Positions 1 to 9,353 are shown, counted from the stretch's first letter. The stretch: 64,000 nucleotides of DNA from Psychrobacter nivimaris (GCF_009812035.1 NZ_VZIZ01000003.1:49381-113380); one strand, 5' to 3'. A program made the numbers and translations. The notes: generated from the sequence alone by a model not told the origin.

Positions 1-44
1 TCAATGACTTCGCCTTCAAATTCAATAATATCGTCTTTTGCCAT
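1..44 (-). CDS. infA: Translation initiation factor IF-1, N-terminal part
   Basis: Only the first 14 codons lie in the window; the gene runs off the left edge. The minus-strand ATG is at 42-44 and the translation starts MAKDDIIEFEGEVI, which matches the N-terminus of bacterial IF-1, an essential small OB-fold protein that binds the 30S A site during initiation. The identification rests on these 14 residues, which are distinctive for the family. The region 45-165 between infA and truA is AT-rich and probably holds the infA promoter. Confidence 0.85.
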   Translation of the reverse strand, partial: MAKDDIIEFEGEVI

Positions 45-165
45 AATTTGTATCAATCAATTAAAAAATAAGCCCATATTATACGTAAGTTAGCGGATTA
101 AAGCAATACGAACCTGCTTTTTACTTGACAGCATGTGAGTGATATGTATGTCAAATTATATCGAT

Positions 166-999
166 TTAGTCAGGTAGGTTTAACCAAAGAGGCGTTAGGG
201 GTGCATCTGGTAATAAGCTTTGAAAACGTTCAGGATAATAGGCATTGATAAAATATAGTCCATCACCTGAAGCGGTAGGTGGTGCAATCGTTCTATCTTT
301 TTTGTGCAAAATATTCAAAAAATCTGCTGGTTCTAGCTCATGTCTACCAATGGCATATAATGTACCCATCAAATTGCGAACCATATGATGTAAAAATCCA
401 TCTGCTTGTATATCAAAAACGATAAATTGGCCATGAGCAAAAAGGTTGGCATGGCTAGTCGTACGCACCGGTTGATTGGATTGACAGGCCGCAGCACGGT
501 AACTGCTAAAATCATGTGTACCGACGATATCGGCTGCTGCTTGCTGCATGGCTTCTAAATCAAGCGGATCATAGATATGAGTTACTTGATGATTTAGTAT
601 GGCAGGGCGCTGTGCTTGATTGAGCGTAATATAACGATAGCGACGAGCAATAGCACCAAAACGCGCATGAAAATCAGCTGGCATGGGTTGTACCCAGCGT
701 AGAGCAATATCATCGGGAAGTAAGCTGTTTACACCACGCAACCAATTATGAGTAGGACGATACGCATGAGTTGTAAAATGGGCAATCATATTGCTAGCAT
801 GTACACTGGCATCAGTACGCCCAGCTGCGATGACTTCTACAGGCTCGTTAGCCACTTTGCCGATAGCTGTTTCTAAGGCTTCTTGTACGCCCAAAACCTC
901 TCGTTGTCGTTGCCAGCCATGATAATGAGTTCCTAAGAACTCAATAGCAATCGCTAAAGTGTAGGTTGATTCAGTTTCGATAATTTCAGTCTCAGACAT
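166..999 (-). CDS. truA: tRNA pseudouridine(38-40) synthase TruA
   Basis: This 277-residue protein isomerises uridines 38-40 in the anticodon arm of many tRNAs. The TruA signature is present: GWQRQ near residues 28-32 and AGRTDASVHA near 59-68, with the catalytic aspartate at about D63. The C-terminal half carries the family pattern FLHHMVRNLMGTL. Length is normal for the family (about 265-285), with a short acidic N-terminal extension of some 12 residues. The gene is co-oriented with the asparaginase and fimV genes; truA lies close to fimV in many gammaproteobacteria. Confidence 0.95.
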   Translation of the reverse strand: MSETEIIETESTYTLAIAIEFLGTHYHGWQRQREVLGVQEALETAIGKVANEPVEVIAAGRTDASVHASNMIAHFTTHAYRPTHNWLRGVNSLLPDDIALRWVQPMPADFHARFGAIARRYRYITLNQAQRPAILNHQVTHIYDPLDLEAMQQAAADIVGTHDFSSYRAAACQSNQPVRTTSHANLFAHGQFIVFDIQADGFLHHMVRNLMGTLYAIGRHELEPADFLNILHKKDRTIAPPTASGDGLYFINAYYPERFQSLLPDAPLTPLWLNLPD

Positions 1000-1042
1000 T
1001 AGGGTTTCTAAACTTATAAAGTGGGAATTAATTAAAAGGTGC

Positions 1043-2143
1043 TTATCGCTTTTTGATGCTAGTGCCAGTTTGATTGACGTTATTTAACCAACGCTGTCTG
1101 CGTCTTGCTGGACTATCATAGCGAAGTAACAACCATAGTAATCGGGCATAAATAGCAGGTATGGTCAAACGCCCACCAGCAATGACATGATGCTCGTACT
1201 GCCAACTGCCCGCCGCATAGCTGTCGCTGACGCCGCCAAACGGACATTGACTGGCCGATATCACCATATGTCCACGCTCATGAGCAAGGTTAAGTGTCTC
1301 TGCTAGTGCAGCTGAGTAAGGGATATTACCGGAGCCAAATCCTAGTAGAATAATGCCACATGGTGGCTGCGACAATAAAGCTTGTAGCTGGTTGTTTATC
1401 ATCGAAACATCGTTAGGTAGGCAGTATAGAGCATGAACACTCGCGTTTTCAGCGCGTGCTTTAATAATGGACAGCAAGTCTTGTTGGTCATCAAGCCAAT
1501 GTTGCCTACGCGTGTCAGGTAGATTTTTTATATAGCTATTGGCTGGATAAGCGGCGCGAGAATGACCAGTAAATGCCATCAGATCATGGCTGTGAATTTT
1601 TTGTACCGTTTGAGCAGGCCATGATTCACCCCCAAAACTAATCTTCACACCTGATTCGCCAGCAGCGGCTAGTTTTAATGAGTTGTTGAGATTGCCCCAA
1701 GCATCGCTATGTTCGTCGATGTTATAGGAATGCAATATTTCACTGTCTAATAATGGGCGCATACTTGCGGTCAGAACAATACAAATATCACTACCTGCAA
1801 ACGCTTCTGCTAAAAATGCGCCTAAGTAACTCAACGTATCCGTGCCAGTGATGAGTACAAAGCGTCTATCACCTTTGGTATAAGCATTTAGTAGTAGTTG
1901 ATAGAAATGCGTAAAATCACTAGGGGTAAGTTGGCTGCTGTCTTTGATCAGGGTGTTTTCTAACCATGAGACTGTCGGTAAGTTACTCGTACTGTCTTGT
2001 GCAGATAAAAGCTTTTGTAGGGTAGGCAAAAACACTTCTGCTGATAGTGGCGCTAAAGGTCTGCCGTAGCTACCAAAGGTACCACCAGCATAAATCAGTT
2101 GAATAGGATCGGGTAGATTTTTGAGCATAACAGAAGATGGCAT
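1043..2143 (-). CDS. L-asparaginase family protein (cytoplasmic type)
   Basis: The 366-residue protein has both asparaginase active-site motifs: YAGGTFGS near residues 18-25 (nucleophile position T22) and ITGTDTLSY near 98-106 (the T-D pair at about 101-102). Family members hydrolyse L-asparagine to aspartate and ammonia. No signal peptide is seen, so a type I cytoplasmic enzyme is more likely than a periplasmic type II enzyme. It is 43 nt upstream of truA on the same strand and 163 nt downstream of the fimV pair, from which it is separated by a terminator. Substrate (asparagine, glutamine or a related amide) cannot be settled from sequence alone. Confidence 0.85.
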   Translation of the reverse strand: MPSSVMLKNLPDPIQLIYAGGTFGSYGRPLAPLSAEVFLPTLQKLLSAQDSTSNLPTVSWLENTLIKDSSQLTPSDFTHFYQLLLNAYTKGDRRFVLITGTDTLSYLGAFLAEAFAGSDICIVLTASMRPLLDSEILHSYNIDEHSDAWGNLNNSLKLAAAGESGVKISFGGESWPAQTVQKIHSHDLMAFTGHSRAAYPANSYIKNLPDTRRQHWLDDQQDLLSIIKARAENASVHALYCLPNDVSMINNQLQALLSQPPCGIILLGFGSGNIPYSAALAETLNLAHERGHMVISASQCPFGGVSDSYAAGSWQYEHHVIAGGRLTIPAIYARLLWLLLRYDSPARRRQRWLNNVNQTGTSIKKR

Positions 2144-2243
2144 AGTATCAACACAGTAAACAATTATGGAAGAAAAGAGGCGCTAGAGGATTGAGCAACG
2201 ATGGCTGAAGGGTTCAATAATAGATAGTATTAGAGTTAAATGC

Positions 2244-2288
2244 AAAAAAAATCAGCAAACATTCCGTGATTAGGAAGTACTTGCTGAT
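2244..2288 (-). terminator. Rho-independent terminator after the fimV pair
   Basis: Read on the minus strand, ATCAGCAAGTACTTCC pairs with GGAATGTTTGCTGAT around a short loop, with one bulge and mismatches in the middle, and is followed by a run of eight T. It begins 19 nt beyond the stop codon of the downstream fimV cistron and so should end that transcript before the asparaginase gene. Confidence 0.8.
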
Positions 2289-2306
2289 AAGAGACTAGAC
2301 TATTAA

Positions 2307-3956
2307 CTACGCAGTACGTTCAAGTAATAGCTGTGCTTGCTGTTTCTGCTCACTGGTACCTTGAGCTATCACCTCATTGAGTAGACGCTTTGCACTGTCA
2401 TATTCACCCAGTTGCAGATATTGATCTGCCAAGTCTAACGTCACTTGATTACTGTCTAACGACTTTACAAAATCAAAATCTGCTGCGAACCGTGATGAGA
2501 AGTCTTCTGCTGATTCAGTCTCTTGAGGCGTGATAGAAGTGTCACTCTCAACTGGCGCAGCTGTAGAGACTGGAGTATTGGTCGACGGAGCGTCGAATAG
2601 AGAATCAGCATCGTCAATATTAAAATCATCGTCTATCAGCGTATTGTCATCAAACCTCAATGATGCAGTAGGTGCGACATTCGATTCTTCAACATCATTA
2701 ATCTCGATATCATCATTGAGTAATGGTTCCTCGAAATTAATATCTGTAAAGCTCTCTTCTTCAAAGGTCGTGCTCTCAGAAGTACTGTTTCCAAAATCAG
2801 TATTTTCCAGAATGAAATTGTCGAAACTACTGTCGTTTTCAGTCGTAGATAGGTCGTCATTGGAGACAGTATTGATATCATCTAATGTATCTAGACTGCC
2901 CAAAGATAAAGCAAAGTCATCTTCACCGTTTTGGATAGTATCAATAGAGTGTGGTTCTGAATTCGTAGATATGTCATTAGTGACGACGTCGTCTTTGTCT
3001 GCATCGGCTGCTAAATCATCGAAGTCTAATATAAAGTCTTCTTCTAGTACTGCTTTCTCATTGTCATCATGTGAGAGGTTAGTGTCTATAGATGATTCAT
3101 TCGAAGTATCATCAAATGAATCAAAGTCAAACTCAAAGTCACTAAGATCGTCATTTTCGTTATTACTAACATTATCGTTAGCAGAGCTCTCTAAAACGTC
3201 GTTATCTACATTGTCTAACGGTATGACAGGCGTTTCACTTGTCATATTAGGCGCAGCGAAATCGTTCTCTAAATCGCTGAGCGTCAGATCAAAGCTATCA
3301 TTCGGATTTTCGGTAATAGAACTAACATTATCGACTTTGTCTGATAACTCTAAGCTGTCGATAGGTTCATTTATTGCAGTATCGTTATTACTTTCTTCAA
3401 TTGACTGGTGATCTACTGTATTAGTACTATCATTCTGACTAATAGGCAAATCGAAGTCGATAGCGTCAAAATCATCTTTGGCATTGTCCGTTGCCAGTGT
3501 TTGCGCAGCGGCAGGTTCTAATTCATCAAACGATAGATTTCTTATCTCGTCTGCTTGAGCGATAGTCTGACTGTCGTTATGATTTCTTATAGACTCATAA
3601 ATATTATTAAAATCTTCTGGCTGATTTATCGTCGCGTATATGCTGAGTAGTTTAAGAGACAATGCACTGTTATGAGGTTTTTCACTTAGACCACGTTTAA
3701 TGGTTTCGATCGCCTTGTCATAGCGCTGCTGATCCATAAAACGCTGAGCAATAGTGATATGGTCAAATTTATGGCTATTGCTGACATTAGTGTGGGTAGG
3801 AGTACCATAATCTACTTTTGGTGATGTAGTAGACGTATCTTTTCTTGCATTAATAGGCGATGATGACGATTTTTGCGCCTTATTTTTGCGCAAGAATAAA
3901 GCAGCCACTAACAGAATAAGCGCCAATCCGGCGATGATATATAGCATATTGTCCAT
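2307..3956 (-). CDS. fimV: FimV C-terminal half: membrane-anchored acidic TPR protein
   Basis: This 549-residue protein matches the cytoplasmic half of FimV/HubP polar landmark proteins. One membrane segment lies at about residues 4-22 (MLYIIAGLALILLVAALFL), followed by basic residues. A TPR-like stretch (about 65-130) is followed by a very long Asp/Glu/Ser/Asn-rich low-complexity region. The C-terminus is a FimV_C-type helix pair ending LLNEVIAQGTSEQKQQAQLL. The start is placed at ATG 3954-3956 because AGGA lies 6 nt upstream; a GTG at 3978-3980 would extend it by eight residues. FimV supports type IV pilus assembly and polar localisation, with the C-terminus binding regulators in the cytoplasm. 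The LysM-bearing half is the separate upstream cistron. Confidence 0.75.
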   Translation of the reverse strand: MDNMLYIIAGLALILLVAALFLRKNKAQKSSSSPINARKDTSTTSPKVDYGTPTHTNVSNSHKFDHITIAQRFMDQQRYDKAIETIKRGLSEKPHNSALSLKLLSIYATINQPEDFNNIYESIRNHNDSQTIAQADEIRNLSFDELEPAAAQTLATDNAKDDFDAIDFDLPISQNDSTNTVDHQSIEESNNDTAINEPIDSLELSDKVDNVSSITENPNDSFDLTLSDLENDFAAPNMTSETPVIPLDNVDNDVLESSANDNVSNNENDDLSDFEFDFDSFDDTSNESSIDTNLSHDDNEKAVLEEDFILDFDDLAADADKDDVVTNDISTNSEPHSIDTIQNGEDDFALSLGSLDTLDDINTVSNDDLSTTENDSSFDNFILENTDFGNSTSESTTFEEESFTDINFEEPLLNDDIEINDVEESNVAPTASLRFDDNTLIDDDFNIDDADSLFDAPSTNTPVSTAAPVESDTSITPQETESAEDFSSRFAADFDFVKSLDSNQVTLDLADQYLQLGEYDSAKRLLNEVIAQGTSEQKQQAQLLLERTA

Positions 3957-4007
3957 AGTTATTCCTACGCCTGTGATCACAATCTAATGTATGAGTCAGT
4001 TAGGCAA

Positions 4008-5765
4008 TTATTGATTGCGTAATTTTTCGAGACGAGCCTGTAGCTCAGCCAATTTTTGGTTTTGTAATTGAATTTTTTTAGTATAGCTACTAAGAGTGCT
4101 ACTGGTACTTGATAAACGTTGGGCCTGTGATGCTGCTTGTTGCCGTGATGCTTTGAGTGTCTCTAATATATCTGTACTCAAACCATTCCCTGTGTTTGAT
4201 GCCGCTTTGGCTTGAGTGCCATCTGCATTACCATCTCGCCCGGGCGCAAGCACAGAAAATTGTGCTTTTGATAAAGTCTGTGTTTTAGTCGTAGTGACTT
4301 TTTCAGGGCGTTTGGCCGCTTGCATGCTTATAGAGGGTCTTTTAAAAGGTCTTTGAGCTGTTTTTTGCATCGCTGCTGTATTTGCTCTGCGAATATATTG
4401 TCTTTGTGCATCGATAGCTGCTTCTAAGTTTTTTTGCGATGGTATGACATCGTAACTAGGCAAAATAAGCTTAGCATCTGCTTTTAATTGATCTGCGTCT
4501 TTATTGATAAAGGCATCAGGGTTTTGTGACTGAATTTGCTTCATCACAATGGAAGTATCTAGATTATTTTCTTGCGCGATCTGCTGAGCAATAATCCATA
4601 GGCTATCGTTACGTTGTACTTGGTATTGATTAGTTGTCGTACTATCTATTGCTCTATCATTTGAAGACGCATTATTGATAGCGCTATTAGCGGTTTTCGA
4701 AGTTGTATTGTCAATAGAAGCCGCCAAGACGCTAGTATCATTTTTCTCAGTATTGCTTGCTATGATGCTAGTAGTCGGAGTAGGTACGGGTGATGCGTCA
4801 GCGTCTATTTTTTTACGACTCGGCTGTATCTGCCGTGTGACTTGAATATTTAGAGTGTCGAGTGGTTTATCAATCAATACTTTATCTAAGATAGGAGTGT
4901 TCTTAATACTTGCTTTGGCGTTATCATTGGCACTAACTTTCGTAGTTTCAGTGTTGTTGTTTGCATTTAAGAAACTGCTATCTAAACGGTTCGCTGAACT
5001 AAGTCCGTTACCAGTATTCTTTGCATTACTGATAGTGTTTTTTATATCAGAGTCGCTATTTAAGCGCCCATTATCAAGTCGACTAGGCGCGTAAGTAAAG
5101 TTGCTAGTCTGCGAAGTAGCTGTCACTGTCGGTGCTTGTATGTTAGACACTGATCTAGAAATAGAAGAGTCAACTGTTGCTATGTTTGCTAGAGCTGGTT
5201 TATTTGCAGCAGCGTTAGATACCGATATTAGTGGCGGCGGTGCACCTTTTCTTACGGTTAACGGTTTTGCAGCGCTTGCAGAAACATTTGGTAAATTGAG
5301 TTTCTGAGTGCCTTTAACACTGTTCTTGGAAGCATTATTAATCGGTAGACTATCGCTTAACGGCATTAATAATGTTTTTGGTACGACATTTTGCTGCCCA
5401 TTATCATTGATCGATAACACCAAATCAGCAAAAGGCTTGGACACAGGCTGTGATGTGCTGATTAATACTTGACCGCTAGTCGCTGAAGTTGCTTGAAAGC
5501 GCACCTGCATTGAATCAGTCGGCGTCAATCCCATCTGTTGATAGATAACTGGATTGGCCAAGCTTGCTGAAAAATCAGACGCTCGTATGTCAGTGACCAC
5601 GATACTTGCGCTCAACGGTTCATGCTGAGCTGAGCTAACCACGGTCTTACCGATAGTTGCCGCTTGCGCGCTTGGAATAATAGCGGCCAAACCTACAGAA
5701 TAAAGTAATGCCATCGATACCGCGCGATGCACAGGAGTCAAGCGACGAGATAAATGACAAGACAT
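4008..5765 (-). CDS. fimV: FimV N-terminal half: periplasmic LysM protein
   Basis: This 585-residue exported protein has a signal peptide ending near SAQA/A (residue about 36). The FimV N-terminal domain follows (IGKTVVSSAQHEPLSASI onward). Next come a long Ser/Asn/Thr-rich linker, a LysM peptidoglycan-binding domain at about 381-438 (start YQVQRNDSLWIIAQQI) and a C-terminal coiled coil (about 555-585). The protein stops exactly where canonical FimV would enter its transmembrane helix. The next cistron starts with that helix 51 nt downstream in the same frame, but three in-frame stops (at 4008-4010, 3996-3998 and 3984-3986) separate them. The likely role is septal or polar peptidoglycan anchoring of the pilus or secretion machinery. 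Confidence 0.78.
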   Translation of the reverse strand: MSCHLSRRLTPVHRAVSMALLYSVGLAAIIPSAQAATIGKTVVSSAQHEPLSASIVVTDIRASDFSASLANPVIYQQMGLTPTDSMQVRFQATSATSGQVLISTSQPVSKPFADLVLSINDNGQQNVVPKTLLMPLSDSLPINNASKNSVKGTQKLNLPNVSASAAKPLTVRKGAPPPLISVSNAAANKPALANIATVDSSISRSVSNIQAPTVTATSQTSNFTYAPSRLDNGRLNSDSDIKNTISNAKNTGNGLSSANRLDSSFLNANNNTETTKVSANDNAKASIKNTPILDKVLIDKPLDTLNIQVTRQIQPSRKKIDADASPVPTPTTSIIASNTEKNDTSVLAASIDNTTSKTANSAINNASSNDRAIDSTTTNQYQVQRNDSLWIIAQQIAQENNLDTSIVMKQIQSQNPDAFINKDADQLKADAKLILPSYDVIPSQKNLEAAIDAQRQYIRRANTAAMQKTAQRPFKRPSISMQAAKRPEKVTTTKTQTLSKAQFSVLAPGRDGNADGTQAKAASNTGNGLSTDILETLKASRQQAASQAQRLSSTSSTLSSYTKKIQLQNQKLAELQARLEKLRNQ

Positions 5766-5875
5766 GAATAGTCCTTTACAAAATAAGTTATCTTTGCTGT
5801 TATAACAAAGTACGGTTTAGTTTACCAGTTTATTTCACAACTGTTGCGTCCAATGCATAAATGTTTATTTAATGT

Positions 5876-7078
5876 TTAGCTTGTTTTCTTATCAAGTAAC
5901 ATAGCATCGCCATAGCTAAAGAATCGATATTCTTTTTCAATAGCATGATGATAGGCATGTTCAATCGATGCTTTGCCAGAAAAAGCTGATACCAACATTA
6001 GCAACGTCGATTTGGGTAAATGAAAGTTTGTTAACAGTCGATCAATGACACCGAATTTAAACCCTGGATAAATAAAAATGTCCGTGTCCCCTGACCAGCT
6101 AGAAAGTGCTTGCCCATTGATAGCTGTTTTTTGATACGCCGTTTCAAGGACGCGAGTCACCGTGGTACCAATAGCAATAACCTTATTGCCATTTGCATGC
6201 GTCTGATTAATCAGCTCAGCAGTTGCTTGTGGCAGATGTGCATACTCACTGTGCATAGTATGATTGAGTAGATTGTCTGTTTTAACTGGCGCAAAGGTAC
6301 CAGCGCCAACATGCAATGTCACAAAAGCAGTACTGATGCCTTTTTCCACCAGCTTATTGAGCACCAAGTCATCGAAATGCAAACTTGCTGTCGGTGCAGC
6401 GACACTTGCAAGCTTAGCGGGATCATGAAACACCGTTTGATAACGAGTATTATCAGTGTCATCGGCCTGACGTTCAAAGTAAGGCGGGATAGGTAGCTCG
6501 CCGTAAAGTTCTAAATCAGGCAAAATTGGCGCATCAAAGGCTAAAATAAACAAGTTGTCCTGACGACCAATCATCGCGCCACTCATATGACTATCGGCCA
6601 GTTGAAAACGTTGACCAAGTTTCAGTGCTTTGCTGGCTTTTACATGGCAAAGAGCAATATGTTCTTGGTTGACTGATTCATTATTTGAATCTTCTAAATG
6701 CAGTGTCGTTATATCTAAGTCTGAGACAGTAACCAATCGCTCAATCAAAACCTCAAGTTTACCGCCAGTATCTTTTTGACCAAATAGGCGTGCCTTCATC
6801 ACCTTTGTATCATTAAATACAATCAGGTCTCCAGCATCTAATAAATCAGGCAACTCAGAAAACAAACAGTCTTCTACAGGCGTAGCATTTGTGTCAGTGT
6901 GAGCAGGCAAGTACAAAAGTTTTGAAGCAGAACGCTGCGCTAATGGATATCGCGCAATCAAACGATCTGGTAGGTCATAGTCGTAATCTTCCACGCTTAG
7001 ATAATCTAAGACGTCACTATTGTTATCGGTATCAAGCGGGGCATTAGAATCGGAAGATGCAGTGTGAGCGTTGGTCAT
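5876..7078 (-). CDS. queA: S-adenosylmethionine:tRNA ribosyltransferase-isomerase
   Basis: The 400-residue product is QueA, which transfers and isomerises the ribosyl moiety of AdoMet to preQ1 in tRNA, giving epoxyqueuosine. Family signatures are DYDLPDRLIARYPLAQRS near the N-terminus (after about 32 extra Asn/Asp/Ser-rich residues), GDLIVFNDTKVMKARL, HVGAGTFAPVKTDNL and TNFHLPKSTLLMLVSAF near the C-terminus. It exceeds the usual 340-360 residues because of the N-terminal extension and a short insertion around the central barrel. It stands alone on the minus strand between fimV and dinB; no tgt or other queuosine gene is next to it here. Confidence 0.95.
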   Translation of the reverse strand: MTNAHTASSDSNAPLDTDNNSDVLDYLSVEDYDYDLPDRLIARYPLAQRSASKLLYLPAHTDTNATPVEDCLFSELPDLLDAGDLIVFNDTKVMKARLFGQKDTGGKLEVLIERLVTVSDLDITTLHLEDSNNESVNQEHIALCHVKASKALKLGQRFQLADSHMSGAMIGRQDNLFILAFDAPILPDLELYGELPIPPYFERQADDTDNTRYQTVFHDPAKLASVAAPTASLHFDDLVLNKLVEKGISTAFVTLHVGAGTFAPVKTDNLLNHTMHSEYAHLPQATAELINQTHANGNKVIAIGTTVTRVLETAYQKTAINGQALSSWSGDTDIFIYPGFKFGVIDRLLTNFHLPKSTLLMLVSAFSGKASIEHAYHHAIEKEYRFFSYGDAMLLDKKTS

Positions 7079-7245
7079 AATCAGTCTTTAAATGGATAGA
7101 AATTTTGGCATAATTGTAGCAGAAATACTGCTATAAAAGGTTGCTTTACTAAGTAGCCAAAGTGCACAAAATATATTTGAATAGCCTAAGCAAAAGTAAT
7201 AGTTTTTAACTGTTCTCATGTTTATTACGTTAGTCTTTGTTTATT

Positions 7246-8331
7246 TTACTCAAATAAATTTAATTGAGGCAATAGTTGAGCTGCAGGTGTCAATGACGAA
7301 AAAGTGACCCCGACTAATCGGATAGGGAGCTGGCGCGGAATATCTAAGAATAACTTGTCTAACCAGTAATGAGCAGATTCAGCACTACTAAAAGCGGTGG
7401 TTAGCGTGTGTGTACGGGTAATCTGAGTAAAGTCAGCATACTTAACCTTGAGCGTTATAGTATGAGCGACGAGATTTTTTTTGTGCAGTTGCGCGAAGGC
7501 ATCCGCGTTTTGTTCATAGATTTGTACACGTAACGCCGTGTCATCGTTTAGGTTTTCTCTAAAAGTAGTCTCCGAACCAACAGACTTATGCAGGCGCTCA
7601 GATTTGACAGCGCGTTCATCCCGACCATGAGCGATATCATGATAAAACTGTCCTCGCTTACCAAACTCATCAATCAATACTTCGGCTGACATACGGCGTA
7701 GATCAGCACCGTTAGTCACGCCCATTGCATGTAATCGTCTTGCCGTTGCTTTACCTATCCCATGAAATCGTTCAATAGGTAGTGTGCTGATAAAAGCATC
7801 AGCGTCTTCTGGCGTGATAATAGCGGTGCCGTTAGGCTTGTTGATGTCAGAGGCAATCTTGGCCAACATCTTGTTGAAAGACACGCCAGCAGAAGCAGTC
7901 AATCCTGTATGTTGTAATATTTGTGTTCTTAACCAGTTGGCCATTAATGTCGCTGAGCCTTTATGTACAGTAAGACCAGTGACATCGAGATAAGCTTCAT
8001 CTAGCGATAATGGCTCAACATGAGGCGTTAAGCTGTACATGATATTGCGAATATCGCTGCTAACAGCTCGATATATTTCAAAACGTGGTCTAACAAATAT
8101 GACTTCTGGACAACGTTTGCGAGCCTCATAACAAGACATGGCTGAGCGCACCCCAAACTGACGTACCTCATAGCTAGCCGCTGCTACAACACCGCGACCA
8201 TTTGGATCTCCACCAACCACTAGTGGCTTGCCCCGTAATTCTGGGAAGTCACGTTGTTCTACACTGGCATAAAACGCATCCATATCTATATGAATGATTT
8301 TACGTGGATTGGATGCTGTAGGAGTTTTCAT
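7246..8331 (-). CDS. dinB: DNA polymerase IV (Y-family)
   Basis: This 361-residue translesion polymerase has catalytic carboxylates at D16 (in HIDMDAFYASVEQ) and D111-E112 (in SLDEAYLDV). The helix-hairpin-helix segment is ERFHGIGKATARRLHAMGV, and the little-finger domain lies C-terminal. The protein ends in QLNLFE, a classic beta-clamp-binding QLxLF peptide, so it should be recruited to the sliding clamp. Length is typical of DinB. I saw no clear LexA box upstream, but did not score this systematically. Confidence 0.95.
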   Translation of the reverse strand: MKTPTASNPRKIIHIDMDAFYASVEQRDFPELRGKPLVVGGDPNGRGVVAAASYEVRQFGVRSAMSCYEARKRCPEVIFVRPRFEIYRAVSSDIRNIMYSLTPHVEPLSLDEAYLDVTGLTVHKGSATLMANWLRTQILQHTGLTASAGVSFNKMLAKIASDINKPNGTAIITPEDADAFISTLPIERFHGIGKATARRLHAMGVTNGADLRRMSAEVLIDEFGKRGQFYHDIAHGRDERAVKSERLHKSVGSETTFRENLNDDTALRVQIYEQNADAFAQLHKKNLVAHTITLKVKYADFTQITRTHTLTTAFSSAESAHYWLDKLFLDIPRQLPIRLVGVTFSSLTPAAQLLPQLNLFE

Positions 8332-8838
8332 GATTAATATTTTACATCACTCAATACTTTTATTTCAGTATCGATTATTAAACGGTAAAGGGGTTTTTCG
8401 AATATAGAACCATAAAAATATGGCAATATGCGAATAATTTATATATCAATAATTAAATATAGTGTAAGGTTAATAGTCAGATATATATGGCGTTAAAATA
8501 CTAATAAATTAAACTTAGTTAACATATGTTCACTAATATATGTTTTGTATGGTACATACCTTAAGTTTTTCAGATTTTCCATACCGCCTGTCTGAATATT
8601 ATTGCCTTACATCATGAATATTATGATTATATGTTACAGTTCTAATGCTATCGTTTTACAATATATTAACCAAAACAATTAATAGTTATGAAAGTAATAA
8701 ATGGTTTTTTTATAGGAATTTTATTTACCTGATAAAACATTGTTTATAGCTCATACCAAACTTATGAATTGAGTACTGGTAAATTAACTTTCTAAAAAAA
8801 TAGTAATGAGAAAGTTCAAGATAATTAAGGAGCTGATA
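8332..8838. other. AT-rich intergenic region, no gene seen
   Basis: About 500 bp between the divergent dinB and the small gene at 8839. It is strongly AT-rich with several short TATA-like tracts and stops in all frames. I see no tRNA, convincing hairpin or coding remnant; it presumably holds the two divergent promoters. Confidence 0.5.
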
Positions 8839-9084
8839 ATGAGTCATGAATTAAAAGGGAGCGATTTAACACGAGCAATGTTAGCGCGGGGTGATGAAAA
8901 TATATGGTGCGCGGTTTGTGATGAAAGCGATGAACAAGCGATGATGGATCAGTGTGGTAATGATTTTACCGCCTATATTGTGTCATTTAATGATGGATAT
9001 TTTTATTGTAGTGCTGGCATGCCATGGAGTTATGCGGTACCGATTAAGATAAGCGCTGTTATGCCATTCGAAGTATCGATATAA
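8839..9084 (+). CDS. Small hypothetical protein
   Basis: An 81-residue soluble protein of unrecognised family. The start at 8839 is chosen because AAGGAG lies six bases upstream; an in-frame ATG at 8806 would add 11 residues but has no ribosome-binding site. The protein contains two cysteines in WCAVCDES and one each near DQCGND and YFYCSAG, and is otherwise acidic with aromatic residues. No signal peptide or membrane segment is seen. It is isolated between dinB and tRNA-Leu. The good ribosome-binding site argues that it is real, but no function can be assigned. Confidence 0.6.
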   Translation: MSHELKGSDLTRAMLARGDENIWCAVCDESDEQAMMDQCGNDFTAYIVSFNDGYFYCSAGMPWSYAVPIKISAVMPFEVSI

Positions 9085-9126
9085 ACGAGCTCGGAATTTA
9101 TTAAAACAAATATAAATAATAAGCAC

Positions 9127-9150
9127 AAAAAAACCTCCGATAAAGGAGGC
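9127..9150 (-). terminator. Terminator of the tRNA-Leu gene
   Basis: On the minus strand the stem GCCTCC/GGAGGT encloses a 6-nt loop and is followed by a run of seven T. It lies about 18 nt past the encoded CCA end of the tRNA, as expected for a monocistronic tRNA transcript. Confidence 0.8.
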
Positions 9151-9167
9151 TAATTTGTACTAAATAT

Positions 9168-9254
9168 TGGTACCAGTGGTCGGACTCGAACCGACACGCT
9201 TTTAAAGGCAACGGATTTTGAATCCGTCATGTCTACCAATTCCATCACACTGGC
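9168..9254 (-). tRNA. tRNA-Leu (anticodon CAA)
   Basis: The 87-nt gene runs 5' to 3' on the minus strand from G at 9254 to an encoded CCA at 9168-9170. The acceptor stem GCCAGTG pairs with CACTGGT, with one G-U pair at the end. The anticodon stem ACGGA/TCCGT encloses the loop TTCAAAA, giving anticodon CAA (plus-strand 9218-9220), which reads UUG. The T arm has GGTTCGAGTCC. The long variable arm expected of a class II tRNA is present. Confidence 0.95.
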
Positions 9255-9325
9255 ATGTTAGGTGATAATAGCTATTGACTAAATATTATCTAATTGGGCT
9301 ACAGTGTTGACTGTATAGGCTGCGT

Positions 9326-9353
9326 ATTATAGCAGCCTATTTACATGCGTCAA
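9326..9353 (-). promoter_or_regulatory. Sigma-70 promoter for tRNA-Leu
   Basis: On the minus strand TTGACG (9348-9353) and TATAAT (9326-9331) are separated by 16 nt, a near-consensus sigma-70 promoter. It lies between fpr and the tRNA and would start transcription about 65 nt upstream of the mature tRNA 5' end. Confidence 0.7.

Noticed and set aside
2530..3411. Serine-rich 293-codon open frame on the plus strand
   Set aside because: It is antisense to the Asp/Glu/Ser-rich part of the FimV C-terminal cistron; long open frames on the opposite strand are expected from that codon bias, and no ribosome-binding site or family pattern is seen.
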